From the NCBI GenBank assembly GCA_000727475.1, contig KL647308.1, forward strand, positions 2,028,707 through 2,092,706: a DNA stretch of 64,000 nucleotides. The letters run 5' to 3'. The position numbers were made by a program, and so were the translations under genes. How positions within the stretch are numbered: position 1 is the stretch's first letter; each line of letters begins with the position of its first letter. Positions 47,804-56,999 of this stretch are shown here, piece by piece. Source of the DNA: Sarcocystis neurona. Its lineage: Eukaryota > Apicomplexa > Conoidasida > Eucoccidiorida > Sarcocystidae. The notes beneath the pieces are model-generated. The model made no database searches and was not told the origin of the DNA. It saw only the letters and a program-made list of their open reading frames with translations.

Positions 47804-50800
47804 TCAGAAGTTGTCGAAGAGCTGCTGCTGCTGCTCAGGCGCGATCGGTGGGGACGAAGACTCCGTAGACTCTGCGTACTTGTCGAAGAGGCTGCTGTCC
47901 CTCGGCCCCCTCGTGGAGGGCAGATACGGCGCACGTATTTGTTTGTTCAAGCAGAGCTGCCAGTCCAAATTCTTGAAAAATTTGTGGAGCTTCACATCTG
48001 CTGCGCCGTGCTTCATGCAGCCGAGCCGCTTGAGGGGGTCGTGGGTCAGCAGGCGCTTAATGATGGCCTTCGCCGCCGCGTCGAAGGGGCGAGGAAAGTC
48101 GATTTTCCCGGCGAGAATTTTGCGGTAGATGCCCAGCGGTGTGTCGTCGAGGAAGGGAGGATGTCCCGCGAGCATCTCGAACAGCAGCACCCCCAACGCC
48201 CACCAGTCCACGCCCAGGCCGTGGCCCCTCCTGGTGATACTTTCTGGCGCAAGATATTCGTGCGTCCCACACAAGGTCCACGTCCGTTCCCTCACCACCT
48301 TCGCAAAGCCGAAGTCCGTTATTTTGAGGTGTCCCTCTGCGTCAAGCAGCAGATTTTCTGGCTTCAAGTCACGGTAGACAATCTGTCGCGCATGCAGATA
48401 TTCGAAGGCCAGCGTTATTTCTGCTGTGTACAGTCGGGCCTGTTCCACCGGTAAGCTGCTCCGTCGGCGCAGGTAGCTGAACAACTCTCCCCCATTAACA
48501 AACTCCATCAACAAAAAGACCCGCTTCTCGTCTTGGAATGATGCCTGCAAGTCCCACGAAAACAGAAACACGCACCCACACACGCAGCAACACCAGTGGC
48601 ATGAGGGAGGAGGAGGAGCAGCAGCAACGGCGTGACAGAGGAGCAGCAGCAGTGTCGTGAAGGAGGAGGTGGAGCAGCAGCAGTGGCTTGACGAAGGAGC
48701 AGCAGCACTGTCGTGAAGAAAGAGGAGGAGCAGAAGCGCCGTGAAAGAGAAAGATGAGCAGCAGCAGCAGCAGCAAACTGTCGAACCGTGGGGGAAGGGG
48801 AAGGGGACGGCGGGGGGGGAGAACACGCGCAGAAAAGGCGGGACAGCGAGAAGGGAAGGGAAGGGCAACTTTCACCAGGCACCGGGGAGTCTGCACAAGA
48901 GAAGACCTTCTTGAAATCCCATCCCCCCCTACCTGAACCGCGAAACGCGTTTCCCTTCCTCGGCCGTCTCAGCGCTGCTGCTGCTCCCCACACAGGCAGT
49001 CTCGCTCTGGGAAGCAGCAGGCGAAACGCCCGTGCAGAAGCCACGCATGCAAGCGGAATGAGGCTCGGCAAAACTCGTCCCCATGACAGAGACAGGGAGA
49101 GGAGTGCATGCGAAGACCGGCATGTGTACGTATGTATGCGTATATGTGTATATACGCACATGCATATATGTACGGATGTAGACAGCGCCGAAGACGATGG
49201 ACGCATGGAAACAGATAGACGAAGACGTGAGTGAGTTTGCAGCAGCAGGGGTTCTCCTGCGCGCTGCTGCTGCCTTGCTGCTGTGCTGCTGCTGTGTGCG
49301 TGTGGGTACATGTCCTCCTCTCCTGCTGCTCCGCTGGCGCTGGGCAGCGTGCTGCTGGTGCTGCTCGTGTGCGCTCCGGTGAGTCCCTGTCGAGTTGCTT
49401 ACCAGCAAGTTGACAATGAAGGGATGTTCGATCGAGGAGAGGATTTTCTTCTCATCTTTGACATGTTCCACTTGCTTCATTTTGACGATTTTGTGTTTGC
49501 TGAGTATTTTGAGCGCCATGGGCGGGTAGCAGGCCGCCGCGCCGCGCAGCTCGACGACGCAGACCCTCCCGAAGGAACCGGTGCCAACGGTCTCATGAAA
49601 AACGAAGTCGTCGATAGACAGACTTCTGGCCGCCAGCTGCAGCCGCACTTGTGCGAGAATTCTGCTGCTTTCGGCACTCCTGCAGTTGCCCGGGTAAGTG
49701 ATATTGCTGCTGCTGCCTCCTCCGCCGCCGCCTCCTCCTCCTCGTTCTCCTGCTGCTGCGTTGTTGCTGCCGTACTCTCCATGGTATGTGTGCTGCTGCT
49801 GATGCGCTGTGTGAAGCAGGTATTGCTGCAGCTCTTCGCTGCTGCTGTTGCCGCTGCTGTAGCATCCCCCCCCTCCCACACTCCCGCTCGCTCCGCTTCC
49901 TGCTGTTCCCGTCGTCCCGCGCAGGGTGTGGCTGCTGCTGCTGCTCTTGCTGCTCGACGACGCGTACCCTGCCGACGCTTGGCCGCTGCTGCGTGCGGCC
50001 GAGGCAGTGTCAGCAGCAGCACCGCAAGACGAAGACGACGAAAAAAGCGACGGAAGAAGTCCGCTCCCCGACGTCGACACGCAGAAGTGCATGTGCTGCT
50101 GGTGGTGCAAGGAGCCCGTTTGGTGCGCCCCTCCCGCTGCGCTGTGAACGCCTCCTGCTGCTGCTCCTGAACTCACCCCGCCACAAGCAGCACCTGCGAC
50201 AACCCGACTGCCGCCCGCCACGGCAGCTCCTGCAGCGCGCGCGTCGCTCAGAGAACCCCCCGCCGCCGAATATCCCCCGCCCCGTGCCCCACTTCCTCCA
50301 TGGCCGTGCTTCGACGTCGCAGCAGCAGCAGCAGCAGAGCCGTAGACGCCTGCTCCTTGGTGTTGCTCGTGTAGGACGTGGTGCTGCTGCTGCTGCAGGG
50401 TGGGCGGGGAGGCGGCGGCGCTCGAGTTCTTCCCTGTCAGGAGCGCACTCCCGCGGCTGCGGTTGCTGCCGAGACTGCTGCTGCTGCTTTTTAACGCCGC
50501 AACGGTGCTTCCTGCTGTCTCGCTGCGGCCGCTCTCGCCTGCTGCTGCTCTGCTGCTGCGTGTGCTGCTGCTGCTGCTGCCTCCCTCCCCCCCCCCTCCC
50601 ACCGACGACGCAGTGTTGGGACTGCTGCCGCTGCTCGAAGGGAAAAAGTAGTGGCCAGATCGACTCGTCCCCGACCTCGAGCTCTCTCCGCGCCCGCAGC
50701 TGCTGCTTGCCATGGTGCTGATGCTGCTCAGCTTGCCCCACACCCGTCCCAGAGAGCCAGACACGGAGGACGGAGACAGGGAGGCGACGGACGTCAGGCT

Positions 50801-52948
50801 GCCTGCTGGCGAACAAACGGGCATGCCGTTGCTGCGCGTGCCCAGGCTGCTGCTGCTGCGGCTCGCGCTGGCCGCCAGCGTTGCCGGGCCGGTTCCTGCT
50901 GCATTGCTGTAGCCCGCATACGCACGCATCACTCCTGCGGCGCCGCTCTGCTGTTGCTGCTGGTCCACGTTGTACAGGCGCTGCTGCTGCTGTGGATGTT
51001 CAAGCCCCCCACCTCCGCCGTGCTGCTGCCGACACGGCGGGGACCCAGCAGACGGCTGCTGCGCGGGCATGTGCTGTCCCTGCTGAAGAGCGCGCCGCTG
51101 CTGCAGCAGCACGAGCTGCTGTCTCTCCTCCTCTTCCTCTTCTTCTTCTTCCTCTTCCTCCTCCTCCTCGTCCCGCAGCTGAACGCCAGAAGAACCGATA
51201 CGAAACGGCGGTGCCCCTCCTGCTGCTGCTCCTCCTCCGCCCGCAGAGCTCCTCACGCACTGCTGCTGTGCGACGAGATCGCTGCTCGTGCCGTTGCGGT
51301 TCCTGCAGCATGCGCAGTTCTCCCCGCAGCTGCTGCTGCTGTTTCCGCAGCAGTGATACTGCTGCTGCTGCTGCAGACTCGCTGCAGCACGTTCAAACAA
51401 CGTCCCGCGTGGGAAGGCGACTGCCGCGCACGCGGCGTCTCCACGAGACGAGACGGGAGATAATTCCTCTTCAAACGTCATCTCGTCTTCGCTCTGCATG
51501 CACTCCTCTCGCCCTTCCAGCACCGGCTGCTGAAACTGCTGCTGCTGCTGAACCTGCTGCTGCCGCACGGCCTGCTGCTGAAACTGCTCCTGTCGACCCG
51601 GCGGCCCCGGCAGGATCTGCTGCTGCTGCAGCAGCCGCTGCGGGCCGCCGCAGCAGCTCGCGTCGTACGGCGCAGCAGCAGCAGACGCGTAGCTAGAAGT
51701 CGCGCCAGTGAGTCGTGGGGTGACTGCAGCAGCTGCTGCTGCTCTCGCCTGTGCGCTGCTCCTGCCGCTGTCGCTGCTGTTGCAGCGCTGCACGCCACTG
51801 CGGCACACCTGCTGCTGTCCCTCCTGCCGGACTCTCCGTCCAGGGCCTGGTGCTGCCGCTGCTGCAGCACTTGTGGGGACGCGTGTCGATCCCTCTGCTG
51901 CTTGCGTCTCATCTTCCTGCTGCTGCCGCTGCTGCACACCCGAAGAAGGCGCAGGGGCGGCACACGTGGAAGACGACGAGAACGCACCAAAAAGTGTATG
52001 TCTGGCCAGCAGCAGATGCTGCAGGGCGCTGCTGCTGTAGCTGCTGCTGCTGTTGCTGTTGCTGCTAGACGGCGCTGCAAGCGACGACCTCGTGCTGCTG
52101 CTAGAAGACAGGGCGGAGTGGTCACGTTTGATCGCACCTCCTCCTCCTCCTGTTGCTGGTGCTCCTGCTGCAGGTTGAAGAATCGGCAACACCTGCTGCT
52201 GGTCGGCTGACAGTCCGTAGTTGCTGCAGTTGGCGCCGACGCTCCTCCCGACGTTGCAGAGGCTGCTGCCGCTCCTGCCGCTGCCGCCGTCCAGGCCGCA
52301 CATGTCGCTGCTGCTCCTGTGCACCCCACACAAGTGCGTGCTGCTGTTGCAGCTCCCGTGCTCCTCTGCCGGTGGGGCGCCGCCGACTCCACGTGTCGCT
52401 GATGCAGCCTGACTCGATAACGGGCAATCGCCCAACGAACGCGCTGCTGCTGCTGTAGCAGCAACGCCGCCGTCCGCCGCGCCGTCCGCCTCGGCGGCAG
52501 AGAGCAGCGGCGGCCCCCGGCGGCCCTGCGGCCGTGCAGCGGCTGAAGGAGGCGGAGGAGGAGGAGCAGCAGCAGCGGCTCTGCTGCTCATGCGAGGAGG
52601 ATGCGTATGTGTGTTGTACCTCGATCCCCGCTGCGGTTGCTGCTGTTGCTGCTGCTGATGGTACGGCGCCGCACCGGCGGCGCCATCAGCCGCCCCACCG
52701 CTGCTGCTGTTGTTGCAGAGATGCTTCGCATCGCTGCTGCTGTTGCTGCTGCTCAGGAAGTAAAACAAATTCCCACCACGTCCGAAAAACGCCTTCCGTG
52801 GAGGCAGCAGATGGTGAGCCACGTGCTGCTGCTGCTGCCGTTGCAGCTGCTGCGGCGACGGCCCGAGCTGCTGCGTCTGCGGAGAGTGATGCATCATCGC
52901 GTGATGGGCGTGGTGGTGGCTCGCCGTTGCCGTCCGAGTCATCGTCAT
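47804..52948 (-). CDS. cAMP-dependent protein kinase catalytic subunit with giant N-terminal extension
   Basis: Exon 1 is 52948-49403 (1182 codons) and exon 2 is 48544-47804 (246 codons plus TGA). The GTAAGC donor and GACTTGCAG acceptor are both phase 0. The kinase domain starts near residue 1105: glycine loop GTGSFGRV (about 1121), ALKIL lysine, EKKIL helix-C glutamate, YRDLKPEN (Asp about 1241), DFGFAK, activation loop RTWTLCGT (Thr about 1272), APE, DWWALGVLLFEML, and the AGC tail LFDKYAES ending FDNF, the FxxF that docks on PKA's own N-lobe. All catalytic residues are present. GTHEYLAPE replaces the usual GTPEYLAPE. The first about 1100 residues are Gln/Ser/Gly/Ala low complexity with a run of about 15 acidic residues. 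The longest apicomplexan PKA paralogs also have N-terminal extensions, so assignment to that group is inference. An in-frame TAG lies about 20 codons upstream of the ATG. Confidence 0.88.
48545..49402. other. PKA-gene intron
   Basis: 858-bp intron on the minus strand with CTG-type repeats in coding orientation next to the acceptor, a TA patch near 49120-49180, and pyrimidine-rich sequence. Frames reading through it from either exon (Leu/Cys/Ser runs) are not supported. Confidence 0.75.
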
Positions 52949-53497
52949 CGTCGTAACATCCGCGGGCACCCGGAGACGCCGGAGACAGCACGACGCAGGG
53001 CGGGGACACTACGCACCGGAGACATGAAACGCGCGAGCGCAGCAACAACAGCACGGAGAGACACACGCGCCTCGTCCCCACACACACATATACACAAATA
53101 CACACACACGCATGCACAGGAGGCAGCAGCAGCAGAAAGGACCAGCAGCACGCCAATGCTACAAAGAGACAGGAGAAAGACACGGAGACAGGGGGATAGG
53201 GAGACACGTCCACACATATAATTTTGGGTAGATTTGCCGACAAACAACAATCCGCCGAGAAAGGGACGGTGCATGCGTACGTACAACGCGGACAAACGAC
53301 GGAGAAGAAGAACGGGTGGGAGACGGGAAGCGGCCGACGAAGAGAACTTCTCGCGAAGTGCGCAGACCCGAGGCACACCCACACACGGAGACAGGGGGGA
53401 GAAATTGGGACACGTAAAAGGAAAACAAAGGAATGGCTGCAGTTCAAGAAGACCCCTACGGTCGGAAGGAGCAGCAATGCTCGCTGCTGCTGCTTCA

Positions 53498-53680
53498 GCG
53501 GGACTGCTGCTGCTTCAGCGGTACCGCTACTGCTGGTTCAGCGGTACTGCTGCTGCTGCTTCAGCGGTACCGCTACTGCTGGTTCAGCGGTACTGCTGCT
53601 GCTGCTTCAGCGGTACTGCTGCTGCTGCTTCAGCGGTACTGCTGCTGCTGCTTCAGCGGTACTGCTGCTGTGGGTCTTCG
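53498..53680. repeat. 23-bp minisatellite (about 8 units)
   Basis: The tetramer GGTA recurs at 53520, 53543, 53566, 53589, 53612, 53635 and 53658, exactly 23 bp apart. The unit is GGTACTGCTGCTGCTGCTTC followed by AGC, with a variant GGTACCGCTACTGCTGG. The period is not a multiple of three, so each plus frame passes through all three phases and stays open, while the minus strand meets a stop in each third unit. Confidence 0.92.
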
Positions 53681-56157
53681 ACGTGGTGCTGCGCGCGTCT
53701 CTTGTCGCTGCTTCTGATGATGCTGCTTTGACTGCCGACGCGCCTTGCGCGTCTTTTTCTCTGCAGCCACTTCCGCTGCTGGCGAGTCTGTGGCCGTCGC
53801 TGTGTCGCTGCTGGTGATGACACTGCTCCTGGTGGCGCTGCTAGTCGCGTCACTGCTGTGTCGGCATCGCTGCTGCGTCTGCTGAGGCAGCGGTGCTGCT
53901 GCTCGCCTCTCCGCGTCCGCTGCTGCGATTGCCGGTGCCTACCCCGCTGCTGCTCTCTGCAGTGGCGCAGCCGCACAGCCACCTGTAGAACGCTGCACAC
54001 AGCTGCCCGGGGGAATGTGCCGCTGCGGCTGGTGGTGGATCCACCCGTGGCAGCAGCTCGGGAGACACTGCTGCGCGCGGCTTTGGTGCTGCAGAGCTCT
54101 GCGTCTCCTTCGCCCTCGTCGTCTTCTGCGGGTCCGGTGGAAAAATGCTCTCCTTTTTGTTGCTGCTGTGGTGTCTGTGTCTGCCTTTCGGCTGCGTCTC
54201 CTCCTTCGCCGTCGACGCTAGCTGACACTCTTTTGTCCCCCTGCTGCGCTTCCCATACACGTTGCTCTGCTGCGTCTTGCTGCCCCACCTGCTGCTGTGC
54301 CGCGGCCGCCGCCGGTGCTGCTTCCTGCCGTCGCCAGATGCTGCCTGCTGCTGCTGCCCTACTCGTGCTGCTGCACAGTGGTGGGGGGGACACTGCCACC
54401 GAAGCGAGCGGTGAGCCGGGGGACACGCACACAGAGCACAGGAGAGGCCGCGCATGCAGAGCACCGAAGACACGGGGGATCCTACACACACCTCCCCTCT
54501 CACACGTCAGCCGGGCAGCAGCTGCACCCGAGGAGGAGACGGCGAGAGGAGTAGCTGCATACAGACAAAAAAAAGGGCGGGCCACAGCAGGCGATTATCG
54601 ACGGAAACTCATTGGCTGGTGCTATTTCATTGAAGATACCCCCACCCCACACAAGTTTTGCAGGGTTGCAGAGCAGATGAGAACACTCTCCTGCGCTGGC
54701 AAGTCCTGCGCTGCACGACACCCCATCGCTGCTGCTGCAGCTGGGCGTGGCACCCGCACTGCTGCGCAGAAGGACAGACCAGCTGCCGTAGCCTTTTCAA
54801 TGCTGCCTGCTGCTGCTGCTCCCACGCACTCCCCTCCGAACGGCGTTCTTCCTGTGCCACACATGTGCTGGGGCACCTGCTGCTGATAGCTGGTCCTCTT
54901 CCCGCCGCTGCTGCTGCACGAGCTCCTCTTCGTTCTGTGGGGCAGGTCCTGCTGCTGCTGTTCACACAACGATGCTGCTTCCGTCTTGATGCCCGCGAGG
55001 AGGACACTCCTGGTGCTCCTGCACCTGTTCCTGCGGCTGCTCGACGACGTGGACACCCGTTGCCTTCGTCTGCTGCAGTGCTGCTGCTGCGCAGCCGCGG
55101 CTGTTCCTGCCGCGCTGTTGTCCTGCAGCGGGTCTTGGTACTGCCGAAGTGCCGCTGCTCATGCGACCCCGGTCCACTACTCGAGAACCTCTTGCTGCTG
55201 CAGTTGACAGAGGACGGTACGTCGCGACAGAAGGTCAAGCACGCAGGCAACGGCGTCGCTTCCACCGCTGCTGATACTTCCGGTGTACGTACACTCCACG
55301 TCACTACCACACCGCATGGTGATGCAGTGGCTGAGACAAGAACGGCTACAGCTACTACGTTCTGTCTGAGGAGCGCCCACCACCTGCCGACGGATGCCCC
55401 TGCTGCTGCTGCTGCCGCCCAGGCGGTAGCGAAGTGACAGCTCCTGCGGCTATCACGACTCTTTGGTGCAGCTTCTGCTGCTGCTGTTGCTGCAGAACAC
55501 CGGGGTGTGCCCTCCCCTGCAAAGGCGGCAAGAGCTCGCCAGAGTACTACTTTGTTGACAGCACTACGCAGGCACAAAACAGGCACCGAGTGCGATATCT
55601 GCAGCAATTGTGTGCGGGCGAGTCAGCTGTGATGTGGGGAAAGTGTTGTGCGGGTGGCTGCCGCTGCTGCTGATATATAGACGCGGCAATACGCAGCACT
55701 GTTTCTGCTTGCCGCTCGTCCAGCACTGGCGACGCATGCCCAGGGCCCTGCTGCTGGGAAAAAGAGCGGACGACGCTGGGGGTGTATCTCGCTGCTGAAA
55801 ACGCGCGGCGTCCCCCTGTAGCGTCTTCGCTATTGAAAAAGGACCGTCCTGCTGCCGCTCCTCCTCCTGCCGCCGCTGCTACCGACGGTGTAGCGACAGC
55901 TGATGAGCTGTCGCTGCTGCTGCTTGCAGCGGAGAGTCTGCCGGTAGCTTCTTGAAAGCTGCGGAGGCGTAGAACTCGCCATCGACAGCACACAGGGGGA
56001 AAAGCCACTTAGTCGAGAGCAGACTGCTTCTCTGCCGTTGCAGCTCCTCCTGCCGGTCGTCTACTGCTGCCGTTGCTGCTTCTGCTGCTGCTCGCACAAA
56101 GATATACTGCTGCAGCTCGGAAAACGAGGCGCAGGTGATGTGGGAAGAGGACACCAA
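53653..56157 (-). CDS. Probable CAG-rich minus-strand gene(s), exon structure unresolved
   Basis: Several minus-strand segments read like protein. 56157-55879 includes QQYIFVRAAAEAATAAVDD and KWLFPLCAVDGEFYASAAFK. 55930-55547 includes GRSFFNSEDATGGRR and SPVLDERQAETVLRIAASIY, to a stop at 55547. 55056-54622 includes KTEAASLCEQQQQDLPHR. 54400-53653 includes SASVDGEGGDAAERQTQTPQ and the acidic GPAEDDEGEGDAEL, to a stop at 53653. A GTAGCA donor at about 55893 ends the first segment, but the acceptor in matching phase was not found, so either an intron is misplaced or a CAG-tract length error shifts the frame. Plus-strand frames overlap throughout. Whether this is one gene or two is open. No family recognised. 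Confidence 0.4.
55282..55295. promoter_or_regulatory. Near copy (13/14) of palindrome GGTGTACGTACACC
   Basis: Reads GGTGTACGTACACT, within the CAG-rich minus-strand region. Confidence 0.4.
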
Positions 56158-56268
56158 GTGGAAAAAGAATTCGACGAGCCAAAGACACCGCAGGCAGCTT
56201 CCTGAAGCTGCGATTTCTCTTCTTTCCTGCAGCGCCGTTCACAGGCGCCGCTTTCGCCGGCCTCTTGG

Positions 56269-56282
56269 GGTGTACGTACACC
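56269..56282. promoter_or_regulatory. Exact copy of palindrome GGTGTACGTACACC
   Basis: Perfect 14-mer about 130 bp upstream of the ATG at 56410 (plus) and about 110 bp upstream of the coding-like minus segment that begins at 56157. It therefore sits in what would be a short divergent promoter. Confidence 0.55.
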
Positions 56283-56409
56283 GCAAACGACGACGAAGCC
56301 TCCGTTTTTCTCGGCTTCCGCCCGTGTCGCTGCTGCTCCTGCGGCAGCAGGAAACTGGCGCCCCCAGCAGCAGGTTCTTCTCTTCGGCGCCTTCTTCTAA
56401 TGCCACAGA

Positions 56410-56826
56410 ATGAAAGGCGAAGGAGGGAAAACCAAATACGAAAGCGACGAAGAAAAAGAAGGGGAGGAAACGGCCGGCGAAGGCGAGAGGCAGCAGCAGC
56501 AGCACCAGCCGTCGCCGCAGCAGCAGCACCTGCTGCTGTTGCATACGTATGTGGCCGGAATGCGACAGCAGGCAAGAGAGGAACTATCAGGTGAGTGCGG
56601 AGGAAAAGGTGGCTGCAGAAAACGGCGTTTTCCTCCGATTTGCACAAGCGAACGACGCAGAGAACGGAAGGAACCTTGAGGAAAAGAGACAGCTCGCGTT
56701 GCTGCCCCGTCTGTTTGCTGCTTCTTCCGTTTTGAAGATGATGGTCTATCTGCTGCAGATATACTGTCCCTCACAACCGACGACCGCGCGGAAGATGGTA
56801 GAACAGCGACGCGCTGGCACAACTAG
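56410..56826 (+). CDS. Possible two-exon gene for an 89-aa acidic/Gln-rich protein
   Basis: Exon 1 is 56410-56590, ending TCAG|GTGAGT (phase 1). Exon 2 is 56738-56826, starting after CTTCCGTTTTGAAG and ending at TAG. The 147-bp intron joins in phase. The product starts MKGEGGKTKYESDEEKEGEE, then has a Gln/Pro run, a helix (TYVAGMRQQAREELS) and the acidic tail SAADILSLTTDDRAEDGR. The ATG could instead be internal, because the preceding TGCCACAG also resembles an acceptor, in which case this is the 3' end of a longer gene. No family recognised. Nuclear or scaffold-like composition is only a guess. Confidence 0.45.
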
Positions 56827-56999
56827 CAAGTAATGAAGAGGAGAAGAAAGGGAGCAAATACAGGTTAGCACAAAGAAGAAGCCCGAAAGCAGCATACTGC
56901 TGTTCTATAGCATGAAGAAGAAGGAGGAGGCGGAGAAGAAGCAGCAGCAGGCGCAGCTGCTGGGGCAGAGACAAGGGAACAACACCACGCGGCAGGCTG

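Noticed and set aside
46958..48454. 498-codon plus-strand open frame
   Set aside because: From about 47.8 kb on it is antisense to the conserved PKA kinase exon; only its first part, in another frame, may be coding.
49786..51696. Large plus-strand frames opposite the PKA N-terminal extension
   Set aside because: Antisense of CAG-rich coding sequence; frames stay open because CTG/GCT/TGC never form stops.
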